From contig NZ_LT608326.1 in NCBI RefSeq assembly GCF_900095705.1, positions 356,812-420,811 on the forward strand: a stretch of 64,000 nucleotides of DNA, read 5' to 3'. Source of the stretch: Fusobacterium massiliense (GTDB taxonomy: Bacteria > Fusobacteriota > Fusobacteriia > Fusobacteriales > Fusobacteriaceae). How positions within the stretch are numbered: position 1 is the stretch's first letter; each line of letters begins with the position of its first letter. Shown here piece by piece: positions 8,669 to 18,320 of the stretch. The position numbers were made by a program, and so were the translations under genes. The notes beneath the pieces were generated by a model. The model was not told where the DNA came from. It saw nothing but the letters and a program-made list of their open reading frames with translations, and did not search any database.

Positions 8669-9577
8669 ATGGGATTAAAAATTTTAAAAAACTTTAAAAA
8701 GAATATTTATTGGAGAATAAACAAGTATTCACTTTCACATTCAGAAGAATTAAGATATATTATAAAATCAAGAATAGAAACTATGGATAAATTATTGGGA
8801 GGCTATTCAATTAGTAGATATGGTGATGGAGAACTTTCATTAATCTACAAAAAGAAAAAGAATGGAATAAATTATCAGGAAGATAATCTTGAAATGCGTA
8901 AAAGATTAGCAGAAATATTGTTATCAAATTTAAAAAATCATATAGTTGGGATACCAGGACCTTTAATTAAAGTTGATGATTTAATTAGAGGTGAAGCATA
9001 TTTTTGGAGTAAATACTACTATACCAATAAGAAAAATTTGAATAAACATTTGTCAAAAACAAAGATCTACTATGATCAAATGATAAGTAGATTTTATTTG
9101 CCTTATACCGATAAAAGTGATTGTGAACTTATTGTTGAAAAATTAAAACAATTATTTCAGGATAGAGAAGTTTTAATTGTTGAAGGTGAAAATACAAGAT
9201 TTGGTTTAGGAAATGAGTTATTATCTTTAGCAAAAAAAGTAAATAGAATATTATGTCCACCTAAAAATGCTTATAGAATATATAGTAAAATTTTAGAAAG
9301 AATAAAAAAAGAAGATAGGAAACAATTGATATTAATAGCATTAGGACCAACTGCAACAATACTGGCTTACGATTTAGCAAAAGAAGGATACCAAGCTGTA
9401 GATATAGGTCATATGGATATTGAATATGAGTGGTATCTAAGAAAAGCAGATAGAAAAATCGATATAGAAAATAAAGCAGTTAACGAAGTTAGTGGAGTTG
9501 TAGATAAAGAGATAAAAAATGAAGAATTAAAGAAGATGTATGAATCTCAGATTATCGATAAAATTAGTCTTGATTAA
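8669..9577 (+). CDS. GT-D fold glycosyltransferase (DUF1792, SP_1767-like)
   Basis: First gene of the LPS/oligosaccharide cluster. The motif SISRYGDGELSLI near residue 50 and VGIPGPL near residue 100 are typical of the DUF1792/GT-D family, which in streptococci adds glucose to a glycan chain on serine-rich adhesins. The C-terminal half contains a Rossmann-like stretch (ILIALGPTATILAYDLA, then DIGHMDIEYEW). Length 302 fits the family. RBS AAAGGAG precedes the ATG. The next gene starts 12 bases after the stop. Acceptor and donor sugars cannot be told; an LPS or surface glycan target is inferred from its neighbours. Confidence 0.85.
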   Translation: MGLKILKNFKKNIYWRINKYSLSHSEELRYIIKSRIETMDKLLGGYSISRYGDGELSLIYKKKKNGINYQEDNLEMRKRLAEILLSNLKNHIVGIPGPLIKVDDLIRGEAYFWSKYYYTNKKNLNKHLSKTKIYYDQMISRFYLPYTDKSDCELIVEKLKQLFQDREVLIVEGENTRFGLGNELLSLAKKVNRILCPPKNAYRIYSKILERIKKEDRKQLILIALGPTATILAYDLAKEGYQAVDIGHMDIEYEWYLRKADRKIDIENKAVNEVSGVVDKEIKNEELKKMYESQIIDKISLD

Positions 9578-9589
9578 GGAGTAAAATTA

Positions 9590-10684
9590 ATGATAAGAAA
9601 AATAAATAGAATTTTTCAAGATTATATGAGGGACAAAAGATTAAAAATAGGTAAAGCTATTTGGGATAGAAAAGAAAAATCTAAAATAATAGAAGGAAAT
9701 AATTTTTTAGAGCTTAATAATATAAAATCTATACTTTTTTTAAGATATGATGGGAAAATTGGAGATATGATAGTAAATTCTTTAATGTTTCGTGAAATAA
9801 AAAAAGTGTATCCAAATATAAAAATTGGAGTTGTAGCTAGAGGTTCTGCAATAGATATAATAAAAGATAATCCTAATGTTGATAAGATTTATGAATATCA
9901 TAAAGATAGAAAAAAAATTAAAGAGCTAGCTTTAAAAATAAAAAAAGAGGAGTACGATTTATTGATTGATTTTTCAGAAATGTTAAGAGTTAATCAAATG
10001 ATGCTTATAAATTTGTGTAAATCTAGAATAAATATTGGAATAGAAAAAGGAAACTGGAATCTATTTGACATTTCATTAAATGTTAGAGATTTTAATCAAC
10101 ATATTTCTAAGTTATATATAAAAATATTAAAATTTTTAGGAATAGAAAATATAGATTCATCTTATGATATTTTTTCTAGTGATTATTTATTGCAAAAATT
10201 AGGCTTAGAAAATAAGAATTACTGTCTATTTAATCCTTATGCAGCTAGTAAACATAGGAGTTTTTCTAGTGAAAATATTCATAAAATATCTAAAATAATA
10301 TTAGAAAATGATTATGAATATTTGATTTTAATTGGAAATGAAGAAAAAATAAAAGAATTAAAAAAAATAGATATTGATAAAGAAAATAGAGTAAAAGTAA
10401 TTGAAACAAAAGGTATGTTGGAAGTAGCAGAACTTATAAAAGGAGCAAATTTAGTTGTAAGTCCAGATACTTCAATTGTTCATTTAGCAAGAGCTTTTGA
10501 TAAAAAAATTATTTGTATTTATAGAAAAGAACTAGGAAAAGAAGATAAAAATTCTATACTTTGGGGGCCTAATTCAGAAAATGCAAGAGTTATATTTGTA
10601 GAAAAAATAGTTAAAGATGGTGAAGAAATAGATATAAATGAGATAAATTTAGATAATTTGAAGAAAGAGATGGAGAAAATATGA
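9590..10684 (+). CDS. glycosyltransferase family 9 (heptosyltransferase-like)
   Basis: GT-B enzyme of the family that transfers ADP-heptose to the LPS core (WaaC/WaaF/WaaQ group). The N-terminal domain has FLRYDGKIGDMIVNSLMFRE, the family's R.D.iGD.v. acceptor-side motif. The C-terminal domain has NPYAASKHRSFS and the diagnostic SPDTSIVHLARAF. Length 364 is normal. Its last codons overlap the next gene by 4 bases (ATGA), so translation is coupled. Whether the sugar is heptose or another residue is not determined by the sequence. Confidence 0.85.
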   Translation: MIRKINRIFQDYMRDKRLKIGKAIWDRKEKSKIIEGNNFLELNNIKSILFLRYDGKIGDMIVNSLMFREIKKVYPNIKIGVVARGSAIDIIKDNPNVDKIYEYHKDRKKIKELALKIKKEEYDLLIDFSEMLRVNQMMLINLCKSRINIGIEKGNWNLFDISLNVRDFNQHISKLYIKILKFLGIENIDSSYDIFSSDYLLQKLGLENKNYCLFNPYAASKHRSFSSENIHKISKIILENDYEYLILIGNEEKIKELKKIDIDKENRVKVIETKGMLEVAELIKGANLVVSPDTSIVHLARAFDKKIICIYRKELGKEDKNSILWGPNSENARVIFVEKIVKDGEEIDINEINLDNLKKEMEKI

Positions 10685-11538
10685 AAATATCAGTAATAGT
10701 TCCTATATATAATAGGCTAGAACATTTAAGAGCTTTGTTTTTATGCTTGTTAAAGCAAAAAAAACAACCTGATGAGCTTATAATAACAGATGATGGTTCA
10801 TCACAAAAAGTCTTAGATTTTATAGGGGATTTAATTCCTAAAGCACAATTTAAAGTAAAACATATTTATCAAGAAGATAAAGGTTTTAGAAAAACAAGAG
10901 CTTTAAATAATGGAGTTAGAAATTCTATTGGAGATTTATTAATTTTTTGTGATCAAGATTTAATTTTTGGTGAGGAATATATTGAAACAATAGCTAAAAA
11001 TATAAAAAATGATATATTTTTAATGGGAAGAGCACATCATATAACAGAAGCAGAAAAAAGTATTATTTTATCCGATATCAATAAGATAGCTACTTACAAT
11101 GAAATCGTTCAAAAAATTCCAAGTAAGTATATAGAAACCATTAAAAAAATATTAAAAGAAGACAGGAAAAGAAGATTATTAAAAACTTTTAAATTAGCGA
11201 AAAGAGGAATAAGACTTGTTGGGATGTCTTATGCATTGATGAAAGATAGCTATATAAAAGTAAATGGTTATGATGAAAACTATATTGGTTGGGGGCAAGA
11301 AGATGATGATTTTGGAAATAGATTAACTGTTGCTGGAATAAACGGAAAAGAATTAGTGACTAAAAATATTCAGTTACATCTTTGGCATTACTCAGATCCA
11401 ACAAAAGTACATTCTTCTAATGAGGAATATTATTACAAGAGAAAAGAAGAAATTTTTTCAAAAAAAGATTTCTATTGTAAAAATGGATATGAAGATAGTA
11501 AAAATAGAGATGATGTTACAATAAAAGAATTAAATTAA
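10681..11538 (+). CDS. glycosyltransferase family 2 with C-terminal galactosyltransferase-type domain
   Basis: GT-A enzyme that adds a sugar to the growing LPS/surface glycan. It starts MKISVIVPIYNRLEHLRAL, has ITDDGSS for nucleotide binding, FCDQDLIF as the metal-binding DxD-like motif, and GWGQEDDDFGNRL near residue 205, the acidic base region of the glycosyltransferase family 7 C-terminal type. Length 285. It overlaps the upstream GT9 gene by 4 bases and is followed after 10 bases by a WaaY-like kinase gene. Confidence 0.88.
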   Translation: MKISVIVPIYNRLEHLRALFLCLLKQKKQPDELIITDDGSSQKVLDFIGDLIPKAQFKVKHIYQEDKGFRKTRALNNGVRNSIGDLLIFCDQDLIFGEEYIETIAKNIKNDIFLMGRAHHITEAEKSIILSDINKIATYNEIVQKIPSKYIETIKKILKEDRKRRLLKTFKLAKRGIRLVGMSYALMKDSYIKVNGYDENYIGWGQEDDDFGNRLTVAGINGKELVTKNIQLHLWHYSDPTKVHSSNEEYYYKRKEEIFSKKDFYCKNGYEDSKNRDDVTIKELN

Positions 11539-11548
11539 AGGGAAGATT

Positions 11549-12265
11549 ATGCTATTAGAAGAGAAATATAAGGAATATTCACTATTTGCTTATGATAAAA
11601 TTTTTATAGAAATTGGTAAAAATATTATAGATAAAAAATATAAAGAACTTAATATTTTAAAGAATACTAAAAGAAATTATGTTTCTGAAATTCAGATAGA
11701 TAATACTAGCTATATATTTAAAGAGCCTAGAAACGAATATATAATTCCTCAAAGAAAAATATTTACACTATTTAAAAAGGGAGAAGCTTTAACAACTTTG
11801 ATAAATGTCTATAAAGCAATTATCAATGATAACTTGCTCGAGTATGCAAAACCACTTTTAGCAATAGTAAAAAGAAAAAATGGAATGATTTGTTATTCTG
11901 CTTTGATTCAAGAAAAAATTAATATTAATGATAGTAGAGAGCTTAATAAAATGGTTGAAGCTACAAAAAAAATTCATAGCAAAGGTTATTATCATGGGGA
12001 CTGTAATCCCAGCAACTTTATGACTTCAAAGAATGAAGTAAAAATTTTAGATACTCAAGCAAAAAAAATGAGTTTTGGAAATTATAGAGCTCATTATGAT
12101 ATGCTAACGATGAAAATGGATTCATATCAAGAAATGGAGTATCCATATAAAAAGAATATATTTTATTATTTTGCTATTTTTATGAAAAAAATAAAGAAAC
12201 TTAAATTTATTGGAAAAATAAAAGAAAAAAAGAAAAAATTAAGAGAAAAAGGTTGGAAAATATAA
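11549..12265 (+). CDS. LPS core kinase, WaaY/RfaY-like
   Basis: Protein-kinase-like fold enzyme related to WaaY, which phosphorylates heptose II of the LPS inner core. Kinase motifs are present: IFKEP for the ATP-binding lysine, YYHGDCNPSNFM for the catalytic loop (H-G-D...N), and VKILDTQAKKM for the metal-binding DFG-like position. Length 238 is close to the family. The C-terminus is strongly basic (KKIKKLKFIGKIKEKKKKLR), suiting contact with the membrane surface. The next gene's ATG directly abuts its stop codon. Confidence 0.8.
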   Translation: MLLEEKYKEYSLFAYDKIFIEIGKNIIDKKYKELNILKNTKRNYVSEIQIDNTSYIFKEPRNEYIIPQRKIFTLFKKGEALTTLINVYKAIINDNLLEYAKPLLAIVKRKNGMICYSALIQEKININDSRELNKMVEATKKIHSKGYYHGDCNPSNFMTSKNEVKILDTQAKKMSFGNYRAHYDMLTMKMDSYQEMEYPYKKNIFYYFAIFMKKIKKLKFIGKIKEKKKKLREKGWKI

Positions 12266-12934
12266 ATGTATAGTATTCATTTTAAATATTTTACAGGACT
12301 TAATTTTATAAAAACCAAGTATAAAAAAATAAAAAATAAATTAGAAATATTTGGGAAATTAAGGAAAAATAAGATAAAAATTTCTGGGAATAATAACATT
12401 ATATATGTTGGTAAGAATTCTATACTTAGAGATTGTAATATTTTTATAAAAGGAAATAATAATATTCTTTATATAGGAGATGATTGTGTAGTTAATAAAA
12501 CATCAATCATTTTAGATAATGAAGGAGCAGAAATTAGAATTGGAAATCAAACTTCAATTGCAAAAGCACAAATTGTTTCTCTAGAACCATATAAAATTGA
12601 AATAGGAGATGATTGTATGTTATCTTATGATATTGAGATAAGAAATACTGATTCTCATAAAATATATGATAAAAATACAAATCAAAGGATTAATGAGGGA
12701 AATAGTGTTAATATTGGAAATCATGTATGGTTAGGTATGAGAGTTATTATTTTAAAAGGTGTAACTATAGAAGATAATTCAATTGTTGCTGGGGGAAGTA
12801 TAGTAACTAAAGATGTCAAGTCTAACACTATTGTATCTGGAAGTCCAGCAAAACAGATAAAAGAAAATATATACTGGACTAGAGAAGAAGTGATGCAATA
12901 TAAAATTGAGGAGGATGCATCTTTAAATGCTTAA
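12266..12934 (+). CDS. left-handed beta-helix acetyltransferase (first of a tandem pair)
   Basis: Hexapeptide-repeat transferase of the maltose O-acetyltransferase/CysE-like superfamily, probably O-acetylating a sugar of the glycan made by this cluster. The C-terminal half shows the repeat and active-site pattern [19 protein letters not shown], followed by [25 protein letters not shown]. The N-terminal ~90 residues hold asparagine-rich coils ([14 protein letters not shown]). Its ATG starts on the base after the waaY-like stop, and it overlaps the next, paralogous gene by 8 bases. Confidence 0.85.
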   Translation: MYSIHFKYFTGLNFIKTKYKKIKNKLEIFGKLRKNKIKISGNNNIIYVGKNSILRDCNIFIKGNNNILYIGDDCVVNKTSIILDNEGAEIRIGNQTSIAKAQIVSLEPYKIEIGDDCMLSYDIEIRNTDSHKIYDKNTNQRINEGNSVNIGNHVWLGMRVIILKGVTIEDNSIVAGGSIVTKDVKSNTIVSGSPAKQIKENIYWTREEVMQYKIEEDASLNA

Positions 12935-13685
12935 ATTTTGTTTACATTTATTATTAGGCTTTAATCTAATAAAAAATAAGTATAAAAAAATAAAAAATAA
13001 AATAAAAATCTTAGCTAAACTTAATAAAACTAAAATGATAATTTTAGGTGACAACAATATCTTTAGTGCTAATAAAGATAGTTTTTTTAAAAAAACTTCA
13101 TTTTTTATAAAGAATAACAATAATATACTTTTTTTTAAAAAGAAATCTATACTTAAAAATTGTCAAATAATAGTTGAGGGCTTTAATAATGTCCTTTACA
13201 TAGATAAAAGCACATTACTTAGAGATAGTTATATAAAAATAGAAGGAAATAATAATAAAATATTTATAGGAAGTAACTGTTCTTTAAAAAATTTAACAAT
13301 TGATATGAAAAATGTAAATTCAGTAATTAAAATAGGTGATAAAATTTCAATAGAAGAAGCAAGAATCACATCTTTTGAACCATATAAAATAGAGATAGGT
13401 AAAGATTGTATGTTTTCTTCTGATATTATAATAATGAATACTGATGTATATAAAATTTATGATGTAGATACAAAGTTTAAAACAAATGAAGGAAAAGAGA
13501 TATCTATTGGAAATCATGTATGGTTAGGTATGAGGACGATTGTTTTAAAGGGAGTAAATATAGGAGATGATTCTATTGTTGCAGCTGGAAGTATAGTTAC
13601 CAGAGATGTTAAATCAAATACAATTGTATCTGGAATTCCAGCAAAGCAAGTAAAAATAAATAAAAATTGGTCAAGAGATTTATAA
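12927..13685 (+). CDS. left-handed beta-helix acetyltransferase (second of a tandem pair)
   Basis: Paralogue of the preceding gene. Both begin with a similar segment ([20 protein letters not shown] here) and share a nearly identical C-terminal active-site region ([20 protein letters not shown], then [20 protein letters not shown]). This copy is 30 residues longer, with extra beta-helix coils before the catalytic part ([19 protein letters not shown]). The pair looks like a local gene duplication followed by divergence, possibly for two acetylation positions. The glycan acceptor is unknown. Confidence 0.85.
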   Translation: MLKFCLHLLLGFNLIKNKYKKIKNKIKILAKLNKTKMIILGDNNIFSANKDSFFKKTSFFIKNNNNILFFKKKSILKNCQIIVEGFNNVLYIDKSTLLRDSYIKIEGNNNKIFIGSNCSLKNLTIDMKNVNSVIKIGDKISIEEARITSFEPYKIEIGKDCMFSSDIIIMNTDVYKIYDVDTKFKTNEGKEISIGNHVWLGMRTIVLKGVNIGDDSIVAAGSIVTRDVKSNTIVSGIPAKQVKINKNWSRDL

Positions 13686-13709
13686 TAAATTTTAATTAGA
13701 GGTAAAAAA

Positions 13710-14900
13710 ATGAAAAAAACATTTTTACATATATCAGAAGAATTTGAGTATACATGGCTTGGAAAAGACAATGGAATGATCCCTATTTATATGTCTGAAA
13801 AGTTAGGCTATAATAGTAAAATTTTAACTGTTAATCTAAAAAATGATTTACCTGATAATGAAAGAGGAGTAGAGTTTATAAAAGTAAAAAGGAAATTTTC
13901 TTTTCTTTCAAATTTTGCATACTGGACTAAGTTGGTAAAAAGATACAATATTTTTAAATATCTTATTAAAAATGCTAAAAATATAGATGTTTTAATGTTG
14001 TTTCATGTTTCAAGATGTAGCTATTGGTATGCTTATTTTTATAAAAAATTAAATCCTAATGGCTTTGTATACGTTAAAGCAGACTTTAATTTAGCAGTTT
14101 ATCAAAAAGAATGGAATATAGTTAATTCTAAACCTGAATCTTTTAGAGAGTTTTTCAGAAAAAGAAGAGAAAGTGCAGAATATAATAAAAGAAAAAAATT
14201 AATCCCTTTGACTGATTTAATTAGTTATGAGAGCCTTGAGGCTTATGAATTTATGAAAGATAGTTACGCTGGGATCGATACAAAAGGTAAAACCATTTAT
14301 TTGCCTAATGGTTATGATAATGAAATAATTGATAAAATAAAAGTAAAAACTTTAGAAGAAAAAGAGAATATTATATTAACAGTTGGAAGATTGGGGACAG
14401 AACCTAAAAATACAGAGTTACTATTAGAAACTTTAAAAGAGATCGATTTAAAAAATTGGAAGGTATATCTTGTAGGTTCAATTGATAAAAAAATTATAAA
14501 TTATAAAGAAAACTTTTTTAGAGAAAATCCTCAACTGATTGATAAAATAATATTTACAGGGGAAATCAAAGATAGAGAAGAACTATATAGTTATTATAAT
14601 AGGGCTAAAGTGTTTGTACTACCATCAAAATGGGAAAGTTTTGGAATTGTAATGGTTGAAGCAATGGCTTTTGGAAATTATGTAATTACATCTAACACTT
14701 GCGCAGCTAAAGATATTACAAGTAATAACGAAATAGGAAAAATTGTAGAAATTGGTTCTAAAAAAGAGTTACAAGAAGAAATAAGAAAAGTGATATCTGG
14801 TGAAATAAAATTAAAAGAAAAATATGAAAAAACTTTAAATTATGTTCTAAATTTTAAATATTCATATCTAATAGAAAAATTGGTTGAAAGGATAAAATAG
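13710..14900 (+). CDS. glycosyltransferase family 4
   Basis: GT-B retaining glycosyltransferase of 396 residues. The C-terminal domain carries ILTVGRLGTEPKNTELLLE, a donor-binding loop segment, and the conserved E-x7-E in WESFGIVMVEAMAFGN. The N-terminal acceptor domain is less conserved, as usual. The RBS AGAGG precedes the ATG. It lies 24 bases after the acetyltransferase pair and 1 base before the next glycosyltransferase. Donor and acceptor unknown. Confidence 0.87.
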   Translation: MKKTFLHISEEFEYTWLGKDNGMIPIYMSEKLGYNSKILTVNLKNDLPDNERGVEFIKVKRKFSFLSNFAYWTKLVKRYNIFKYLIKNAKNIDVLMLFHVSRCSYWYAYFYKKLNPNGFVYVKADFNLAVYQKEWNIVNSKPESFREFFRKRRESAEYNKRKKLIPLTDLISYESLEAYEFMKDSYAGIDTKGKTIYLPNGYDNEIIDKIKVKTLEEKENIILTVGRLGTEPKNTELLLETLKEIDLKNWKVYLVGSIDKKIINYKENFFRENPQLIDKIIFTGEIKDREELYSYYNRAKVFVLPSKWESFGIVMVEAMAFGNYVITSNTCAAKDITSNNEIGKIVEIGSKKELQEEIRKVISGEIKLKEKYEKTLNYVLNFKYSYLIEKLVERIK

Positions 14901-14901
14901 T

Positions 14902-15972
14902 ATGAAAAAAATAGGCTTTTGTATTGATTCATTAGAAATGGGAGGAGCAGAAAAATTACTTGTTGACATTGTTAATACACTCTATGAAACTAATGATTAT
15001 GAAATTCATATTTTAACAAAAATGAAAAGTAATTCATATTTTTATAACTTGATAAAAAATAAAGTAAAATATAACTTTTTATTAGAAAAAAAAGTTAAAG
15101 GTTTATTTTCTAAAACAAGGGAATCTATTCTAAAAAAAATAAATTTTAAAAAGTTTTCTGACAAAGTAGATATAATTATAGATTTTTTAGATGGAGATTT
15201 TTTTTTCTATATAAAAAAAATAAAAAATAAAGAAAAAATTATTTGGTTGCATTTGAGTTATGAGACCTTGAAAGTGAGAAAACATATAGATAAAAAATTA
15301 TCTGCTTATAATAAAATAATTGTAATAGCAGACGATATGCAAAAAGAATTATTAGAAACAAGAAAAGATTTAAAAAATATCTATAAAATCGATAATTTTG
15401 TAGATTATCAAGAGATAGATAAAAAATTAAATGAAGATTTAAAGATAAATTTTGATTTTAAACAAAAATATTTTTTAACAGTTTGCAGATTAAATGAAGA
15501 ACAAAAGGATGTGAAAACTTTAATAGAAGCATTTTCTTTATATAAAGGAGAAGAAAAACTTGTAATAGTTGGAGATGGACCAGATAGAAAAATTTTAGAA
15601 GACTTATCTGTTGAAAAAAAATTAAAAGATAAAGTTTTTTTTCTAGGAATGCTTGATAATCCATTTCCTTTTATGAAAAATGCAGAAGCTTTTATTTTAT
15701 CATCAAAAGTAGAGGGCTTTGGTTTAGTCTTAGTTGAAGCTTTATATTGTGGAGCAAAGATTATTTCATCTAATTGTCCAACAGGACCAAGCCAAATTTT
15801 ATTAAATGGAGAGGCTGGAGAATTATTTGAGATTTCTAATGTTAAAGAATTATTAAATAAATTAGAGATTATTGGTGATAAAGAATATAAAAAAGATAAA
15901 ATAGAAGAAACATTAACTAGATATACAAGAGAAAATTTCAAAAAGAATTTTAGGAAGGTAATAGAATGTTAA
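14902..15972 (+). CDS. glycosyltransferase family 4
   Basis: GT-B glycosyltransferase of 356 residues. It opens GFCIDSLEMGGAEKLLVDIV, the typical GGAE acceptor-side loop, and has VCRLNEEQKDVKTLIEAF plus the E-x7-E motif in SSKVEGFGLVLVEALYCGAK. NCPTGPSQIL matches the PTGP variant seen in N-acetylgalactosamine-type transferases. It starts 1 base after the previous stop and overlaps the ligase gene by 7 bases, so the three genes are probably co-translated. Confidence 0.88.
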   Translation: MKKIGFCIDSLEMGGAEKLLVDIVNTLYETNDYEIHILTKMKSNSYFYNLIKNKVKYNFLLEKKVKGLFSKTRESILKKINFKKFSDKVDIIIDFLDGDFFFYIKKIKNKEKIIWLHLSYETLKVRKHIDKKLSAYNKIIVIADDMQKELLETRKDLKNIYKIDNFVDYQEIDKKLNEDLKINFDFKQKYFLTVCRLNEEQKDVKTLIEAFSLYKGEEKLVIVGDGPDRKILEDLSVEKKLKDKVFFLGMLDNPFPFMKNAEAFILSSKVEGFGLVLVEALYCGAKIISSNCPTGPSQILLNGEAGELFEISNVKELLNKLEIIGDKEYKKDKIEETLTRYTRENFKKNFRKVIEC

Positions 15973-17156
15973 AAGAAAAAAATAGCTTTTATGAGCAATT
16001 GGTTGCTTTTTTAATGTTAGTTTATTTACTCCTTTTATCTCGTAGAGGTGGAGATAGTAAAGATGTGGTTGCTTTATTGATAATGGGAATAGTTATTATT
16101 TATTCGTATAAAAATGGGATAAAAAAATATTTAGAATATAAAAAAGAACTTATTATAGGTATAGCTTATTTGAGTTTGGTTGGAATTTCATATTATATAA
16201 CTCCAGATAAAAATTCAGATAAGTTTTATACTTTTACACATATGACTATTTTTAGTGTAGCTTTCTTTTTGGTACTCTTGAATTATAGGATACAAGAAAA
16301 ATATATAAAATATATTCTTCCTATATTTTTATTGCTTTCTATTCAACCTTTAGTAAAGGGTATTTTAGATATGTATAATCATTTAAATGAAATAGGTTCT
16401 TATAGAATATCAGGAGACTCATATACAACAAAATATGCAGCAGAGCTGGGAATATATTTTATTTTAGGAATCTTTTGTATTATTTTATATAAGCCAATAT
16501 ACATAAAGCTACTTGGGATTATTTATAGCCTTATTCCACTTATTCTTATATTTGGAACTCAATCAAGAAATACGTTTTTAGCATTACCAATAGTAATAAT
16601 ATTTTCTTTAATATTAATAAATTGGAAAAGAGGAATTATTATATCAATTATACTTGTTTTATTTTTATCGCTTTCATTTAAATATGCTCATAATATAAAA
16701 AATATTGATAGAATAAGTAGTTCAATAAGTACAATCGATAAAATTAGGACAGATGCTAGATATATAATTTTTAAAGATGGAATAGCTGAAGCTAAAAACT
16801 ATCCTATTTTAGGAAAAGGATTTTATTATTATAAAAATGGGAAGTTACAATCAGCTAATGAAAATCTAGATCACTATCATAATAATTTTATAGAAACAGC
16901 AGTAACACAAGGAATATTAACTTTAATAGTTTATTTGTTATTTCTGGTAACTCTATTTATAAGAATGCTAAAAAATTATTTTAAAGAAAATGATAGATTG
17001 AAGAAGTATATAAAATTATTTGGTATAGCTGTATTTATTTTTTCAAATTTATATGGATTATTTGAACCAATATTCTATTTTGAAAAAATATATCAATTAA
17101 TTTTTACAATAATTGCTTTTACTTTTATAATAGATGATTTAAAAAAAGAAAATTAA
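15966..17156 (+). CDS. O-antigen ligase/polymerase family membrane protein
   Basis: Polytopic inner-membrane protein of 396 residues with about ten hydrophobic segments. The large periplasmic loop ends in DHYHNNFIETAVTQGIL, matching the Wzy_C/WaaL consensus (H.HN.f.e), and GTQSRNTFLALPIVIIF carries the conserved arginine region. Such proteins join a finished glycan to lipid A-core or polymerise repeat units. No Wzx flippase or Wzy/Wzz set is in this window, and the cluster looks like a core-extending one, so a WaaL-type role is somewhat more likely. It ends the cluster; an inverted repeat follows at 17162. Confidence 0.8.
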   Translation: MLKEKNSFYEQLVAFLMLVYLLLLSRRGGDSKDVVALLIMGIVIIYSYKNGIKKYLEYKKELIIGIAYLSLVGISYYITPDKNSDKFYTFTHMTIFSVAFFLVLLNYRIQEKYIKYILPIFLLLSIQPLVKGILDMYNHLNEIGSYRISGDSYTTKYAAELGIYFILGIFCIILYKPIYIKLLGIIYSLIPLILIFGTQSRNTFLALPIVIIFSLILINWKRGIIISIILVLFLSLSFKYAHNIKNIDRISSSISTIDKIRTDARYIIFKDGIAEAKNYPILGKGFYYYKNGKLQSANENLDHYHNNFIETAVTQGILTLIVYLLFLVTLFIRMLKNYFKENDRLKKYIKLFGIAVFIFSNLYGLFEPIFYFEKIYQLIFTIIAFTFIIDDLKKEN

Positions 17157-17161
17157 AAAAT

Positions 17162-17237
17162 AACCCCTGACATCAGTATCAGTAAAGAGCTTATATTCAT
17201 TGAGCTCATACAACTTATACGACTGTCAAGGGTTTTT
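17162..17237. repeat. dispersed hairpin element, copy 4 (variant), terminator-like
   Basis: Divergent copy in reverse orientation, lacking the tail. Its outer arms are AACCCCTGACA and TGTCAAGGGTTTTT instead of GTCTCT/AGAGAC: both arms changed together, keeping the pairing. It lies between the convergent O-antigen ligase gene and the DUF1353 gene and probably ends both transcripts. Confidence 0.7.
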
Positions 17238-17241
17238 ATTT

Positions 17242-17598
17242 TTACATCATTTTAAACCTTTTTTCTCCAAATAGTCTAACAGCATAGAACATTGTAATTC
17301 TTATAATTAAAAAAACACCACATTCTTCCATAATTTCAAGAAATATTCTATCAGCTTCTAAACGACTTATAATTATGTTGCATTCGCAAGAATAAAGCCA
17401 GTCGTGTACAACGGAAGCAGAGCTATGTTTCCCATAAGGAAGAATAAAAATTCTTAATAATCTAGGGATATTGGCATAATTAGTTATGAAACCACTGGGA
17501 ACTCTTATAAAATAATCGTTAGTCTTGTAAATATACTCAGAAAAAAGTTGAAATTTACCATTTTTTAAATCTTTAAGAAGTAAACTTGTAATTTCCAT
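17242..17598 (-). CDS. DUF1353 family protein
   Basis: Protein of 118 residues from an ATG at 17598 with AAGGAGG upstream; an earlier in-frame ATG at 17622 lacks a ribosome site. The segments VPSGFITNYANIPRLLRIF and SASVVHDWLYS, with the following EADRIFLEIM, match DUF1353, a small family common in phages and bacterial genomes. The conserved VHD.LY..... A..IF suggests a metal or catalytic site, but the function is unknown. It stands alone between hairpin elements; a phage origin is possible but no other phage gene is nearby. Confidence 0.75.
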   Translation of the reverse strand: MEITSLLLKDLKNGKFQLFSEYIYKTNDYFIRVPSGFITNYANIPRLLRIFILPYGKHSSASVVHDWLYSCECNIIISRLEADRIFLEIMEECGVFLIIRITMFYAVRLFGEKRFKMM

Positions 17599-17642
17599 AA
17601 AATAGACCTCCTTAAAAAACATTTAATAAATAAATTTTCTTT

Positions 17643-17727
17643 ATATCCGTATGAGTTCTACAAGCTCAATAAGAACAGTTTCTTCAAACTCATACGGATA
17701 ACTTTAACTATTTAATTTATAGAATAA
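17643..17727 (+). repeat. dispersed hairpin element, copy 5 (degenerate)
   Basis: Copy with short arms TATCCGTATGAGTTC and AACTCATACGGATA; both arms of the outer stem are shortened equally. A shortened tail (CTATTTAATTTATAGAATA) follows, and copy 6 begins six bases later in the same orientation. Confidence 0.75.
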
Positions 17728-17732
17728 ATAAA

Positions 17733-17845
17733 CTCTCTTGACAGCCGTATGAGTTCTACGAGCTCAATGAACACAGGCTCTTCGAACTAATACGGACGTC
17801 AGAGACTAAATTTCATTATTTGATTTTATACTTTCCTATAGAATG
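17733..17845 (+). repeat. dispersed hairpin element, copy 6
   Basis: Near-consensus copy: core 17733-17807, then the tail ending TATACTTTCCTATAGAATG. On the minus strand the tail directly follows the terminator at 17848-17884. Confidence 0.88.
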
Positions 17846-17847
17846 AA

Positions 17848-17884
17848 AAGAGGCTATTATACCTCTAAGATATAATAGCCCCTA
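17848..17884 (-). terminator. intrinsic terminator of the 98-residue gene
   Basis: GGCTATTATA and TATAATAGCC form a 10-bp stem around a 9-base loop. Read on the minus strand it is followed by TCTTTTCATT. It lies 17 bases after the stop of the gene at 17901. Confidence 0.8.
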
Positions 17885-17900
17885 TAGAAAAGTATAAATT

Positions 17901-18197
17901 TTAAGAATTTTGACTTGAATATGCTTTAACGGCTTCAAGTTCAACTTTTTTAAACTCTAAGTTATTTAAAGAACTATCCCCTTTTTTTATTTGTTTTTCA
18001 ACAGTAGCTATCCAAGAGTCATAATTTTCGTAAACTTCATTTTCAAAAGCTACTCCAGAAGTTTTTTGAGATTGTAAGTATTTTAACAAAGCCTTATCAT
18101 TTTCAAGTTCTTTTTTTATAGCTGTTTCTCTCTTGATAGCCTTTTCTAACTTAACTCCAAATTTTCCCATTAATTCTTTTTTTTCAGTTGTGTTCAT
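17901..18197 (-). CDS. hypothetical 98-residue charged protein
   Basis: I choose the ATG at 18197 (MNTTEKKELMGKF) because GGAGG lies nine bases upstream. The product is highly charged and predicted mostly helical (KLEKAIKRETAIKKELENDK, then WIATVEKQIKKGDSSLNNLE), likely a small coiled-coil protein, with no signal peptide or membrane segment. It has its own terminator, so it is probably monocistronic. I do not recognise the family. Confidence 0.65.
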   Translation of the reverse strand: MNTTEKKELMGKFGVKLEKAIKRETAIKKELENDKALLKYLQSQKTSGVAFENEVYENYDSWIATVEKQIKKGDSSLNNLEFKKVELEAVKAYSSQNS

Positions 18198-18320
18198 AAT
18201 AAAACCTCCATTCAATTTAAATTATTATTTATAACATTGGCCGCCTTGTTATGAATAAATAATACAATACAAAGGCTTTAATTTCACGAACACATATACT
18301 TTATATCTCTCTATAAAAAA

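Noticed and set aside
15408..15941. Long minus-strand frame of 177 codons
   Set aside because: It is antisense to a well-supported glycosyltransferase gene; its phenylalanine/serine-rich product reflects the AT-rich codons of the other strand.
17242..18197. Prophage remnant around the DUF1353 gene
   Set aside because: Only one weakly phage-associated gene is present; neighbours are unrelated, and each has its own terminator or hairpin element.
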